A stretch of DNA of 64,000 bases from an uncultured Aquimarina sp. (lineage in GTDB: Bacteria > Bacteroidota > Bacteroidia > Flavobacteriales > Flavobacteriaceae), in assembly GCA_947499005.1 (NCBI GenBank), contig CANMML010000001.1, positions 270,145-334,144 of the forward strand, given 5' to 3'. The position numbers and the translations under genes were made by a program. Below are positions 35,098 through 44,847 of this stretch, one piece after another. Below the pieces are notes generated by a model. It was not told where the DNA came from. It saw nothing but the letters and a program-made list of their open reading frames with translations, and ran no database searches. Within the stretch, counting starts at the first letter, position 1, and each line of letters opens with the position of its first letter.

Positions 35098-36468
35098 ATG
35101 AAAAAAATATATTATTTATTCGCGTGCTTATTATTAAGCACTGGATTTTTACATGCTCAAGATAAAAAAGTGTGGTCATTACAAGAGTGTATAGATTATG
35201 CTATTAAGAATAATATTCAAGTAAAACAACAAGAGTTAAGCATTGAGGATGCTGATTTGAATATTAAAGATGCCAAAGGAGCATTTTTACCAGATTTAAA
35301 CGCAAATGCTTCAAATAATTGGAATAGAGGGTTCTCTGATAATGGGAGTGGGGGATTGATTGAAGCTAATAGTAGAGGTTCTCGTTATGGTGCAGTGTCT
35401 AATATAACACTATTCAATGGGTTTAAAAATTACAGGGTGTCCGAAAGGGCGAGAATTCAAAAATTAATAGCAGAGTATGGTGTTGAGAGTTTAAAAGATG
35501 ACATAAGTTTAAATTTAGCAAATGCATATTTACAAGTACTGTTAAACAAAGAAAACTTATCGATATTAAAAGCTCAGAATGAGCTGACAAAAGAGCAAAT
35601 TGATAGAACAAATGAATTGATAGAAGCGGGGGTTGTACCTAGAGGAGATGTTTTAGAGTTAAAAGCTAATTATGCAAACGAAAACCAGCAAATTATAGAT
35701 GTGGAAAATAGTGTAAGCCTTTCCATTTTATCGATAAAGCAGTTGCTCAATTATCCTTTTGAGAAAGAATTTGAATTAGAAAACTCAAGTGAAGCAATTT
35801 TGGATGAAGGTTTTCTTGATGTACCATTTGAGACTCTTTTGGAAGGAGCAATTTCTAAAAGGAATGAAATAAAACGAGTAGAGGAGAATTTAAATTTAGC
35901 ATCAAAAGATATCGAGATTGTAAAATCTGATTTGCTACCTGTGTTAACAGGTTCCGCTTCTTATGGAACTTCTGAGATTAGACAAGAGGAAGATCCCGTA
36001 TTTCGTGATCCTGAAAGTGGAGAAGATGTAGTAATAAATCAAGACTCATTTTTTGATCAGTTGAATCAGCGTAAAAACTTAACATTTGGAGCTCAATTAC
36101 AGATACCTATTTTTAATAGAAATCGAGTAAGAAATTCTATAAGTAGAGCTAAAGTTGCTAAGATGCGTTCGGAATTCGAATTAGAACAGGCTAAACAGCG
36201 TTTAACTCAACAAGTATATCAAGCATATTTAGATGCTAAGACTAGTCAGAAGAGTTATGAGTCTGCTCAGGTTGCTAAAAGTGCTCAGCAAACAGCATTT
36301 GAGTATGCTAAAAATAGATTTGAGGCAGGTGTGAGTAATTCTTTTGAATTTAATCAAGTAAAATTAAGACTTCAAAATAGCGAGATAGATTTGGTAAGAA
36401 CTAAATATGATTTCCTTTTCCGTTTAAAACTACTAGAATTGTATTACACAGGAAAGATTTCTGAATAA
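35098..36468 (+). CDS. TolC-family outer-membrane channel of the MacB exporter
   Basis: Signal peptide (FACLLLSTGFLHAQ) then 435 residues of two long coiled-coil repeats with barrel strands: WSLQECIDYAIKNNIQVKQQ, then SLNLANAYLQVLLNKENLSILKAQNE. The second repeat is at LTFGAQLQIPIFNRNRVRNSISRAK, and AKNRFEAGVSNSFEFNQVK is characteristic. Last gene of the export unit, 9 bases after the adaptor, followed by a terminator. Confidence 0.93.
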   Translation: MKKIYYLFACLLLSTGFLHAQDKKVWSLQECIDYAIKNNIQVKQQELSIEDADLNIKDAKGAFLPDLNANASNNWNRGFSDNGSGGLIEANSRGSRYGAVSNITLFNGFKNYRVSERARIQKLIAEYGVESLKDDISLNLANAYLQVLLNKENLSILKAQNELTKEQIDRTNELIEAGVVPRGDVLELKANYANENQQIIDVENSVSLSILSIKQLLNYPFEKEFELENSSEAILDEGFLDVPFETLLEGAISKRNEIKRVEENLNLASKDIEIVKSDLLPVLTGSASYGTSEIRQEEDPVFRDPESGEDVVINQDSFFDQLNQRKNLTFGAQLQIPIFNRNRVRNSISRAKVAKMRSEFELEQAKQRLTQQVYQAYLDAKTSQKSYESAQVAKSAQQTAFEYAKNRFEAGVSNSFEFNQVKLRLQNSEIDLVRTKYDFLFRLKLLELYYTGKISE

Positions 36469-36524
36469 GATTTAGTTGATAAGAGTTGTAAGCTTTTGTC
36501 TTATAATATACTGTTAATCCATAC

Positions 36525-36556
36525 AAGACTACCTTATTTTAGGATAGTCTTTTTTG
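36525..36556 (+). terminator. Terminator of the MacB exporter unit
   Basis: Arms AAGACTACCT and AGGATAGTCTT pair with one bulged A, followed by six T. It lies 57 bases after the tolC-family stop codon. Confidence 0.75.
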
Positions 36557-36656
36557 TTTGCTAAAAGTTGGATTTAAAAAAATGCCTTATCATTGATTTA
36601 TTTTAAAGGCTCATTATATTTTCTTCTTAATAGTGGTGATTGAAAAGGGATTTATG

Positions 36657-36800
36657 GGTCTCAATAATAGTTAAAACTATGTGCTTTAATACATCTTACT
36701 TTTAGTTTCTAAAAATTTTGCTTAAAGCAATGAGTTAGAAAACAGGAAAAGACTTTCAGTTGTAACCGAAACTATCGATCTTCCAGTCAATAGTGGTTTA
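36657..36800 (+). repeat. Dispersed intergenic repeat, copy A (short form)
   Basis: About 144 bases sharing its 5' block (CTCAATAATAGTTAAAACTA, then a GTTTCTAAAAATTTT motif) and 3' block (AAAGACTTTCAGTTGTAACC, GATCTTCCAGTC) with copies at 51244-51440 and 59170-59380. It lacks the roughly 65-base middle part of the other two. Situated between two convergent genes. Not coding. Confidence 0.75.
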
Positions 36801-37071
36801 TTTAACCTATTTTAATAGATTCATAATTAGCATAAGCTTTATTTATTGTCATTTTTATGGCGCTAGAGTAATAGGGAGATTGCTTCTATTGTTATAAATC
36901 ATAAGCTTAAAATAGAACTACCTTTTAGAGGTGATTTTGTAGTCAATTTAGTATAAGTGAGCTTGTGTATCTTATTAGAATATTGATAGCTATTGGAAAA
37001 CAGGTTGCCACTAATATTTAATTGGTATAACTAATGATTATGGTTTATAGAGATAAAAAACTATAAGCATA
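36801..37071. other. Intergenic remainder
   Basis: AT-rich sequence between the repeat copy and the terminator of the SH3 gene. No reading frame, promoter box or hairpin I would defend. Confidence 0.5.
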
Positions 37072-37101
37072 AAAAAAGCCTCACCGAAGTGAAGCTTTTT
37101 T
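37072..37101 (-). terminator. Bidirectional terminator before the SH3 protein gene
   Basis: 13-base arms AAAAAAGCCTCAC/GTGAAGCTTTTTT with one mismatch and a CGAA loop. A-run and T-run on both sides let it act in either direction; it is 22 bases from the stop of the leftward SH3 gene. Confidence 0.8.
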
Positions 37102-37123
37102 ATCTTATGTAAACCAAAGTGAT

Positions 37124-37942
37124 CTAGTCGTTGTTAAATTCTTCTTCAGAAATATCATCTGTAGATAAATTGTTGTTCCCAGTGTGCTCTACATCCAAAG
37201 TAAGTTCGTAGTTAGGGATTTCAGTACCATTAGAACTTTTTACAGGGTAAAAATCTACGATATCTCCACCTTTTTCGTATTGTGGGTTAACAGTAAATTT
37301 ACCTGTACAATTTCCGTCTAAGCTTGTTTCTTTCCATTCTTGACCGTAAGCAATCTTAAGGTAATACTTACCTGCCGGAATGTTATTCATAGTATGGATG
37401 TCGCCTGCTTTAATAAAAGCAATACGATATGTTATTTCTTCTGTGTTTTGATTGTCAATCTTTATAAGTTTAACTACAGCTTCAGTATCAGAACCATCAT
37501 TCTTGATCTTTAGGAAGTTGTCCATATTGTAGTCAAATTCAGGAACAATATTCAAACATTCTGGAGTTTCACCAGTTTCATATTCAGTTGTGTCCCAATC
37601 TTCATACTTATCTTCTTTTGAGCTTCCTCCATCATCATAATCTTCATCATCATCGTAATCATCATCATTACTTACTGCAACAGTAGGGGCTACAATAGCA
37701 ATTAAATCATCTCTTCTAATGAATCCATTCATTGTTTTGTATTGTACTGTCCAATAGTCACCAAACTCGTCACTTATTACGGTTACTTGCATTGATTTAG
37801 ACAATTCAGCTACAACAATATAATTAGGTCCTGGACCAGCTCTTAAAAATGCTGTTTCTGATGACACGAAATATAATTCGTTTTGTGCTGTTACTTGGAG
37901 TAATCCCAAGAATAAAAAGATAGAGGCTAAAATTGTTTTCAT
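37124..37942 (-). CDS. Secreted SH3-domain protein with acidic linker
   Basis: Signal peptide (TILASIFLFLGLLQVTAQ) followed by a bacterial SH3 domain (ELYFVSSETAFLRAGPGPNYIVVAELSKSMQVTVI...WTVQYKTMNGFIRRDDL). Then comes a linker of almost pure Asp/Tyr/Glu (about residues 90-125) and a C-terminal beta domain of unknown family with two cysteines (PECLN and GNCTGK). SH3b domains usually bind peptidoglycan. The frame opens at 37978; the ATG at 37942 starts the signal peptide. Confidence 0.8.
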   Translation of the reverse strand: MKTILASIFLFLGLLQVTAQNELYFVSSETAFLRAGPGPNYIVVAELSKSMQVTVISDEFGDYWTVQYKTMNGFIRRDDLIAIVAPTVAVSNDDDYDDDEDYDDGGSSKEDKYEDWDTTEYETGETPECLNIVPEFDYNMDNFLKIKNDGSDTEAVVKLIKIDNQNTEEITYRIAFIKAGDIHTMNNIPAGKYYLKIAYGQEWKETSLDGNCTGKFTVNPQYEKGGDIVDFYPVKSSNGTEIPNYELTLDVEHTGNNNLSTDDISEEEFNND

Positions 37943-38121
37943 AAGATTTGGTTTTGCTAGGCTTAATTCAATAAGCATGCCAAAAAATTATTCACTTATT
38001 GTAAATACTAAATTAAGGAAAATATCGATAAAAAACACTTTTTACGGTTGATATTATTGTTTTGTTGTTTTTTAATGTTAAAAAATGCAAATATATAAAT
38101 AATTAATCATTTGTTAATCAG

Positions 38122-38814
38122 TCATTTAAGTTGTTTGTAAAGTTCCTCTTTTTTTATGTTAATATATTCTCCAACAGGACAATTTAAACGGATATTCATG
38201 ATTCTAACTCGCTTTAAACGAGTTACTTCATACCCTAAATACTCACACATGCGTCTAATTTGTCTATTTAATCCTTGTGTTAAAATTATTCTAAAAGTGA
38301 ACTTGTTGACCATTTCTACACTACATTTCTTAGTAACGGTATCTAAAATAGGTACACCATTAGACATTCTTGAAATAAAGTCGTTGTTAATGATTTTGTT
38401 TACAGTTACAATATATTCTTTTTCGTGATCGTATTCTGTGCGGAGGATTTTATTTACAATGTCACCATCACTTGTAAGAAGTATTAGGCCTTCACTTGGT
38501 TTGTCTAGCCTTCCAATAGGAAAAACACGTTGAGGGTAATTAATAAAATCTATAATATTATCCTTTTCTCGGACATCTGTAGTACATACAATTCCAATAG
38601 GTTTATTAAATGCTAGATATACGTGCTCTTTTTTAGGATCTTGTATTTTTTCGCCATCAATCTCTATAAGGTCTTCTTTAGAAACCTTTAATCCCATTTC
38701 AACTAATTTGCCATTTACATAAACCCTTTCTTCGTCAATTAATTTGTCTGCTGCCCTTCTTGAGCAATACCCAATTTCACTTAGATATTTATTAAGTCTT
38801 GTTAATTCTCCCAC
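38122..38814 (-). CDS. rluF: 23S rRNA pseudouridine synthase, RluF type
   Basis: An N-terminal S4 RNA-binding domain (TRLNKYLSEIGYCSRRAADKLIDEERVYVNGK) is followed by the RsuA/RluB/RluF catalytic domain with the active-site aspartate in GRLDKPSEGLILLTSDGD. The end has LTQGLNRQIRRMCEYLGYEVTRLKRVRI. The 230-aa length suits RluF, which modifies U2604 of 23S rRNA; a close relative such as RluB or RluE cannot be fully excluded. Confidence 0.9.
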   Translation of the reverse strand: MGELTRLNKYLSEIGYCSRRAADKLIDEERVYVNGKLVEMGLKVSKEDLIEIDGEKIQDPKKEHVYLAFNKPIGIVCTTDVREKDNIIDFINYPQRVFPIGRLDKPSEGLILLTSDGDIVNKILRTEYDHEKEYIVTVNKIINNDFISRMSNGVPILDTVTKKCSVEMVNKFTFRIILTQGLNRQIRRMCEYLGYEVTRLKRVRIMNIRLNCPVGEYINIKKEELYKQLK

Positions 38815-38846
38815 TACATTTTAGTCTTTAATACAAAAATAAACAT

Positions 38847-39683
38847 TTAAGAAAGTTCAGCATTCAAGTACTCTAAGATTCTATTATCGATATCAGGGTG
38901 CTTTAAAGAATGTCCAACTCCTTCTACGGCTATCAATTCTCCATTTTGCCATTTATCTGCAATACGTTTCGAAAGCTGGTAGGGTGCTAAAGGGTCTTTT
39001 TTCTCTAAAATTAATAAGCCTGGCACTTTAATTTTTTTTGCAAATCGAGCAATTGAAAACTCCTTAGGGTAAAAGCCGAATTTTTGAAATAAATACTCTT
39101 CAAGCCCTTTCATAAATCGTTTTGAAAGTCCCAAAGTGTCTTTAAAGCCTTTGAAAAATAAATATAATTCAGAAGGAGGCCCTAAAGCGATAATAGGAGT
39201 ATTTATTAATTGCTGATACTTCTTCTCAAAATAAATGGCAGTCATTGCTCCTATAGAATGCGCAATGATGGCATCTACTTTATATGATTTTAGAAAGTCA
39301 TTTAAGCATTCTGTGTATAGGGGAACGTTTAAGATTTCTCCATTCGATTGTCCATGTGCTGGTGCATCTATAGCAATAATATGGTAGTTATTTTTATGAA
39401 GTAATTCGATCATTGGTTTCCAACGAAAACTATTACTATCCCACCCATGAAGTAGAAGTATTGTCCCTGCGGTACCTTGCCATTCATACATTTTTATATC
39501 ATGGCCAGCAAGTTGAAGGTTTTTTTGGTTCGCAGTATTTAAGAATTCTGCTTCGTAAGGTTTCGTTTTTCCTTTTCTTGGAGTGCAAAAGAGATCGAAA
39601 GCAGTAGTAATGGCTTTTTCTTTGGAAAAAAGATATTGAATCCTAAGCTTGAGACCGAAAAGTAATGGAAGTAATTTTTTCAT
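38847..39683 (-). CDS. Alpha/beta hydrolase
   Basis: 278 residues with the alpha/beta hydrolase order. The oxyanion strand is LLLHGWDSNSFRW, the nucleophile serine is in IIAHSIGAMTA (A replacing the usual first G of GxSxG), the acid is in LILEKKDPLAPY and the catalytic histidine in VEGVGHSLKHP. The N-terminal 15 residues are hydrophobic but without a clear cleavage site. Substrate unknown; 32 bases upstream of rluF in the same direction. Confidence 0.88.
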   Translation of the reverse strand: MKKLLPLLFGLKLRIQYLFSKEKAITTAFDLFCTPRKGKTKPYEAEFLNTANQKNLQLAGHDIKMYEWQGTAGTILLLHGWDSNSFRWKPMIELLHKNNYHIIAIDAPAHGQSNGEILNVPLYTECLNDFLKSYKVDAIIAHSIGAMTAIYFEKKYQQLINTPIIALGPPSELYLFFKGFKDTLGLSKRFMKGLEEYLFQKFGFYPKEFSIARFAKKIKVPGLLILEKKDPLAPYQLSKRIADKWQNGELIAVEGVGHSLKHPDIDNRILEYLNAELS

Positions 39684-39734
39684 AAAAGAATAAACTCCAT
39701 AAAAGGAATTCGTTATGTTTTAAAGTTTAGGATG

Positions 39735-40292
39735 TTACCAGTACAACCAAAAATATTTGATTTTAGCAGTATCGGGAATCTGAGAAGCTTCAATTTTAGC
39801 TTCACTATCATAACGCAACTCGCTAGGTAAGTCTTTTTTGCTAATACTAACAAAAGCATTAATTTCTTTAATATCAATGACTACGTTACTGAATGTGTTT
39901 GAAATTTTAGAAATAGTATAGTTGTCTTTAATGTCTTTGAAAGTACTGTTGATATTAAGTCCTTTAGTAGTCTTAAAGCGAGGATCGATAACTTGTATAG
40001 AGCTAACAGTAGCTGTGCTATCGAACTCCTCTTTAGCTTCAAGGATTAAAAGGTGCTTACCTCCTTTTTCATAAACATTAATTTCATTACTTGTACCAAT
40101 GAATTCGTCTCCAGCGATGCGCTTTACAACAGAGTCATTAGCAAAGGCTAGATCTACCTCACTAACTTTAGAAGTTGCTTTTAAATTACCGATATAGTCT
40201 TTCCCAATTTCAAAAGGATCTGTTTTTTTAGTGCATCCAATAGCAAAAAATAGTAATAAAATTCCTGAAGTAGTAAGGGCAATCTTTTTCAT
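39735..40292 (-). CDS. Putative lipoprotein of unknown function
   Basis: 185 residues with a lipoprotein signal (LLLFFAIGC, cysteine at 20), then a beta-rich domain with repeated patterns: IGKDYIGNLKATSKVSEVDLAF and GLNINSTFKDIKDNYTISKISN. It may bind a ligand at the envelope. I recognise no family. Confidence 0.65.
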   Translation of the reverse strand: MKKIALTTSGILLLFFAIGCTKKTDPFEIGKDYIGNLKATSKVSEVDLAFANDSVVKRIAGDEFIGTSNEINVYEKGGKHLLILEAKEEFDSTATVSSIQVIDPRFKTTKGLNINSTFKDIKDNYTISKISNTFSNVVIDIKEINAFVSISKKDLPSELRYDSEAKIEASQIPDTAKIKYFWLYW

Positions 40293-40382
40293 ACAGTTAT
40301 TTATAAGCCGAAGGCTATTTAAATTTTAAAAGTAATTGTTACAAATATTTTTAGTTGGCAAATATGCTAATATTCTATAGTA

Positions 40383-41909
40383 TTAACGAAGCATTTTGTT
40401 CAATATTCCTAAAGCGCCACGAATAAAGGTGGCACTGGTTAATACTTTTACTATAGCTTTTTGCGTAGGGTTCGTGGTATTTCTTCTAGAAGAAGAGCGT
40501 CTGTTCAATTTTTTACGATCATTTTCTGCCGCAGTTTTGGCCTCATCTGCTTTCGCTTTTTTGATCTTATCATTTAGAATTTCAAAAGCACTTTCTTTAT
40601 CGATGGTCTCATTATACTTTTTCGAAAGACTAGACGAAGAAGTTAACTCCTTAAGCTCTTTAGAGGTTAATACATCCATACGGCTCATAGGTGCACGTAA
40701 CATCGTATGTGCTAATGGTGTGGGGCGCCCTTTCTCATCTAATACAGACACTAAGGCTTCTCCAATCCCAAGAGAAGTTAAAACTTCGGAGGTATTGTAA
40801 AAATCGGAAAGCGGATAATTTTCGGCTGTTAATTTAATCGCTTTTCGATCTTTAGCCGTAAATGCTCTTAAGGCATGCTGTACTTTCAAACCTAATTGAC
40901 TTAATACTCCGTCTGGAACATCAGTTGGGTTTTGAGTAACAAAATATATCCCTACTCCTTTAGAACGAATTAACTTAACAATATTTTCAATTTGATCTAG
41001 TAGGGCATCGGAAGCTTGTTTGAATATTAAGTGTGCTTCATCTATAAATAACACCAATTCTGGGCGATCACTATCACCTTGTTCGGGCAAAGTACTATAG
41101 ATTTCTGCTAGAAGACTTAACATGAAAGTAGAGAACAGCTTTGGTTTATCTTGAATATCTGTAAGTCGAATGATATTGATATAGCCACGGCCTTCATCAT
41201 CATGTCGCATTAAGTCATCAATTTCAAAAGAACGTTCTCCAAAGAAAAGATCTCCTCCCTGTTGTTCTATTTCGATAATTTTTCGAATGATCGAGCCTGT
41301 CGAAGTTTTGGATATGCTTCCATATTCTTCTTGTATTTCAGTACGCCCTTCCCCTGTGGCATATTGCAATACCTTTTTAAGGTCAGGAAGATCCACCAGC
41401 GGAAGGTCATTGTCGTCACAGTACTTAAAAATAATTGCTAGAATTCCTGCCTGTGTTTCAGTAACATTTAAAATCCTTGAAAGTAGTACAGGGCCAAATT
41501 CGCTCACCGTAGCCCGAAGTCGAGTTCCATCTTGTTCGGATAAAGTCAATATTTCTACAGGGAAACTACTCGCTTCAAATGGAATTTTTATTTTTTCGTG
41601 TCGTTCATCAATTTTTGGATGTCCAGGACTTGGTTGTGCTAACCCACTAAGATCCCCTTTAAGATCCATTAACAGCACAGGAACACCTTTGTTACTTAAA
41701 TTCTCAGCAAGAATTTGTAACGTCTTTGTTTTACCTGTACCTGTGGCACCAGCAATCAAACCGTGACGGTTTAAGGTTTTTAAAGGGATTTTTACAGAGG
41801 CATCTCCATATACTTCTTCTCCAAGCATTGCACCCCCCAACGAAATAAAGTCACCTTTACAGGTATAGCCTTCATTAATATGATCTATAAAATTATCTTG
41901 TGTACTCAT
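40383..41909 (-). CDS. HerA-like ATPase (DUF853 family)
   Basis: A 508-residue HerA/FtsK-superfamily ATPase. Walker A is GATGTGKTKT near residue 35, the DLKGDLSGL switch follows, Walker B is LVLFIDEAHL and an arginine-containing sensor region follows (LIRSKGVGIYFVTQNPTDVP). The C-terminus is a basic Lys/Arg/Ser stretch (RKKLNRRSSSRRNT). The DUF853 group is widely conserved but its role is unknown; the fold suggests a DNA- or protein-pumping hexamer. No nuclease partner (NurA, SIR2) is adjacent, so I do not call it a defence gene. Confidence 0.88.
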   Translation of the reverse strand: MSTQDNFIDHINEGYTCKGDFISLGGAMLGEEVYGDASVKIPLKTLNRHGLIAGATGTGKTKTLQILAENLSNKGVPVLLMDLKGDLSGLAQPSPGHPKIDERHEKIKIPFEASSFPVEILTLSEQDGTRLRATVSEFGPVLLSRILNVTETQAGILAIIFKYCDDNDLPLVDLPDLKKVLQYATGEGRTEIQEEYGSISKTSTGSIIRKIIEIEQQGGDLFFGERSFEIDDLMRHDDEGRGYINIIRLTDIQDKPKLFSTFMLSLLAEIYSTLPEQGDSDRPELVLFIDEAHLIFKQASDALLDQIENIVKLIRSKGVGIYFVTQNPTDVPDGVLSQLGLKVQHALRAFTAKDRKAIKLTAENYPLSDFYNTSEVLTSLGIGEALVSVLDEKGRPTPLAHTMLRAPMSRMDVLTSKELKELTSSSSLSKKYNETIDKESAFEILNDKIKKAKADEAKTAAENDRKKLNRRSSSRRNTTNPTQKAIVKVLTSATFIRGALGILNKMLR

Positions 41910-42078
41910 AACTTTAGATTAAGCGAGATAAAAATATAAATAATAGGGGGAACTGGCAGGAAATGTAGAATCCGATTCTATTAAAAATTCATTTCACCCT
42001 TTTGGGAATATGAAAAATCTATGTATTCGATTGAAGATTGAATGCATAAATAGGGTTGAACGAATGGTTTTTAGTAGT

Positions 42079-43461
42079 CTAATTCACTCCTAGGCTATTA
42101 AATAATTTAGCTTTTGTTGCATTTAATTTAAACGTAACGCTATTTTGTTTTAATTGAGCATCTATTAATTTTTGTTCACGCGAATTAATCAAAAATAGAG
42201 AGCTTTCTCCAACGCCAAATTTTCGTTCTTCAGCTTTTAATAGTGTTTGATAATTCACAACAGCATCTTCAATTAACTGTAATTGTTCTTTATAGATTCG
42301 AACATTGTTGACCAATGCATTCAATTTGTTATTTATTTGTAATGTAGTGGCTTGTGTTTCAAAACCTATAGATTCTTGTTTGAGACTATTTAATTTTAGC
42401 GCAGCTCGCTCCTTTCTTAGAAATAACGGATAAGAAAATGTGAATCCAGCCTTGAATTCATCGGTATTGTATCGTTCAAAATCATCCGCATCTGGGCTGA
42501 TAAAATTATATTTCACCTTAAATTTTGGTAACAATTCTCTTACTTTTAGTCTTCGTTCGATGGTTAATGATCTAGACTTCCTGTCAAGCAAAGCTAATTT
42601 TGGATGATTGTCAATAAATTGCTGTAATTGAATATTAGATGAAGGTAATTGAAATACGTTATTGGTACTCGTTCTTAACGTATTTTCGGGCACTACCTGA
42701 TCTTGAGTTTGCAAGGGAACTTCGTCTTCTGTCCATAGATAAGTTTCCATATCAAGCCTTGCTTTCATGTAATCAATTTCTGCTTGTTTGAAAGCAATAA
42801 GTCTATTTTGAACAGCAATTTTAGCTTCGATACTATCAATGGGAGCTTTGTCACCAGCGCTTACAGAAGACTTTACACCATTGAATCGGATTTTAGCAGT
42901 CTCTGTAAAATTCTCATATAATTGGCGATTGTCATAAGCGTTTTTCCATGTGAAATAAGCATTGGCGGCGTCAAAAATAACCTCATTTAACAGCAATTGG
43001 TATTCAAAGCCTCTTTGCTCTCTAACAATTTTAGCCTTCTTTAGGGTAGTGATACGTTTATTAATCCATAATCCAAAAACATCTACTGTTGCCCCAGCGT
43101 TGAAAAGACCTTCATCGGGAACATTACGCTCTCTGTTTAGGAATTGGCCACTATTTTTTTCGAACCCTGCGGTCAAATCGATACCAAACCATGTTGGTAT
43201 TTTTAGTTTGATATCAAGAATATCGTAATAATCGATTTTCTTAAAGTCCTTTTCCTGATAAGCACTTTCTAGCTTGGGGTCAAAAGCACCTCGAGCTTTA
43301 CGAACTTCGGCTTTTCCTTGTTCAATTTTTAGTTGTGCTTGTTTAGCAAGAGGGTGAAATTCTTTTACATATCCAATATACTCATCAAAAGAAAGTATAG
43401 TGTCATTTTGCCCCAAAAGCCATTGAGAACTTAATAATAGAAAACAAAATATATACTTCAT
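42079..43461 (-). CDS. TolC-family outer-membrane channel of the TetR-linked exporter
   Basis: Signal peptide (FCFLLLSSQWLLGQ), then two coiled-coil repeats with SFDEYIGYVKEFHPLAKQAQLKIEQGKAEVRKARGAFDPKL at the start, and AGFTFSYPLFLRKERAALKLNSLKQESIG in the second half. The end, KFGVGESSLFLINSREQKLIDAQLKQNSV, is typical of TolC. It directly abuts the adaptor gene (stop and start separated by no base), the last of four leftward genes. Confidence 0.92.
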   Translation of the reverse strand: MKYIFCFLLLSSQWLLGQNDTILSFDEYIGYVKEFHPLAKQAQLKIEQGKAEVRKARGAFDPKLESAYQEKDFKKIDYYDILDIKLKIPTWFGIDLTAGFEKNSGQFLNRERNVPDEGLFNAGATVDVFGLWINKRITTLKKAKIVREQRGFEYQLLLNEVIFDAANAYFTWKNAYDNRQLYENFTETAKIRFNGVKSSVSAGDKAPIDSIEAKIAVQNRLIAFKQAEIDYMKARLDMETYLWTEDEVPLQTQDQVVPENTLRTSTNNVFQLPSSNIQLQQFIDNHPKLALLDRKSRSLTIERRLKVRELLPKFKVKYNFISPDADDFERYNTDEFKAGFTFSYPLFLRKERAALKLNSLKQESIGFETQATTLQINNKLNALVNNVRIYKEQLQLIEDAVVNYQTLLKAEERKFGVGESSLFLINSREQKLIDAQLKQNSVTFKLNATKAKLFNSLGVN

Positions 43462-44841
43462 TTATTTGACTTTAATTTTGAATTTTGATTTCTCTAATTT
43501 GTTGACTTTTCTGGTTTCAGGAGTGTAATAGTTAGGAGGGAATCCATTTAGTTGTCTCCATATTTCAAACCAGATAGGAACATCATTTAATAAAGCAAAT
43601 GCGTTGGCACCAGCACCAGCTCTAAGGTTTTTAGGCCAAATATGTTCACTGTCTTTATCTGGAGCTATTAACACTCTAAATTTCCCGTTTTTATTGACAC
43701 TTCGTTCGACGGCAACAATTTCCCCTCCGAAGGTTCCATAAGCCGCATTTGGCCAACCACTAAAGAAGATTGCAGGCCATCCATCAAACTGTAACCGTAT
43801 TTTTTCACCAACATGCATCAATGGTAAATCCATAGGGTTGATAAAAGTTTCTACTGCTAAATCATTCTCAGTCGGCATGATAGTCATTAACTTTTCTCCT
43901 TCTTTAAAAGTGGCTCCTATACCTTCAATTAGGGCTTGATTAACATATCCACTTTGCGGAGCGGTAATGTAATGCAACCCCGTACGGATTTGATAATTCG
44001 ATAAGGTGTTTTCTAGTTTGGAAACTTGCGCTACTCCTTCAAATCGGCTAGATTCGGCTGTAGAGCGGTCACTAGTTGCCTTAGCAATCTTGTTATTGTA
44101 TTCTGTAAGGGTTCTAGAGATCTCTATGTTAGCATTGATGACTTTGTTTTTGCTAGATAATAGTTTATTCTTCTTGCTGATCAATTTAGCTTGAGTTTCC
44201 TGTAGTTTAAGTCGTTTAATTTCCAAATCAGTTAAAGATTTCAACCCCTCTTGTTGTAAGCTTTCAATACGATTTAATTGTCTTTCAGCAATTGTAAAAT
44301 TGGTTTTGGCTGCTTCCAATTCAATACTGTCGCTTTTGACTTGAAGTTGAGACTGTTCAAGCTTATTTTTAGCTTGACTGAGCTTTAAGCCTTGTTCTCT
44401 TTTTAACGCAGTTACTTGATTGTTTAAAGCATCAATTTTTTGCTGATAGGCTATAACAGAACTGCTTTTAGCATTTCGCTGTTCTGTAACACGTTCTATT
44501 AGATTGGGATCTTGATAGTTGTTTTTTATTTCAGAAATAAACATTAACGTATCTCCTTTTTCTACAAAATCTCCCTCACGTATGTACCATTTTTCTATAC
44601 GCCCAGGAATGGCAGATTGTATGTTTTGTGGTCTACTCGTTGGACTTAATGTTGTAACATAACCTTTACCCGTAACATTTTGCGTCCACGGCAAGAATAA
44701 TGCTATCAGCCCAATAATTGAGAAGATTTTCAAAAATAAGTTGAACTTCGGATAATTTTCCGATTGTTTCAATTTTTCGTAGGCCTTATATCCGCTTAGG
44801 TCTACTTTTTTATTTAATTTTTCTGTAGATATATTTAGCAT
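43462..44841 (-). CDS. HlyD-family membrane fusion protein
   Basis: A cytoplasmic N-terminus of about 45 residues precedes one transmembrane helix (FNLFLKIFSIIGLIALFLPW), the lipoyl-like half (GRIEKWYIREGDFVEKGDTLMFI), and long coiled coils (TEQRNAKSSSVIAYQQKIDALNNQ through NKIAKATSDRSTAES). The second half is at RTGLHYITAPQSGYVNQALIEGIGATFKEGEKLM. Type I secretion-like layout. Gap to the ABC gene is 6 bases. Confidence 0.92.
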   Translation of the reverse strand: MLNISTEKLNKKVDLSGYKAYEKLKQSENYPKFNLFLKIFSIIGLIALFLPWTQNVTGKGYVTTLSPTSRPQNIQSAIPGRIEKWYIREGDFVEKGDTLMFISEIKNNYQDPNLIERVTEQRNAKSSSVIAYQQKIDALNNQVTALKREQGLKLSQAKNKLEQSQLQVKSDSIELEAAKTNFTIAERQLNRIESLQQEGLKSLTDLEIKRLKLQETQAKLISKKNKLLSSKNKVINANIEISRTLTEYNNKIAKATSDRSTAESSRFEGVAQVSKLENTLSNYQIRTGLHYITAPQSGYVNQALIEGIGATFKEGEKLMTIMPTENDLAVETFINPMDLPLMHVGEKIRLQFDGWPAIFFSGWPNAAYGTFGGEIVAVERSVNKNGKFRVLIAPDKDSEHIWPKNLRAGAGANAFALLNDVPIWFEIWRQLNGFPPNYYTPETRKVNKLEKSKFKIKVK

Positions 44842-44847
44842 AGCCAG

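Noticed and set aside
40383..41909. HerA-like ATPase as part of an anti-phage system
   Set aside because: No NurA, SIR2 or other effector gene is adjacent, and DUF853 proteins are common housekeeping genes.
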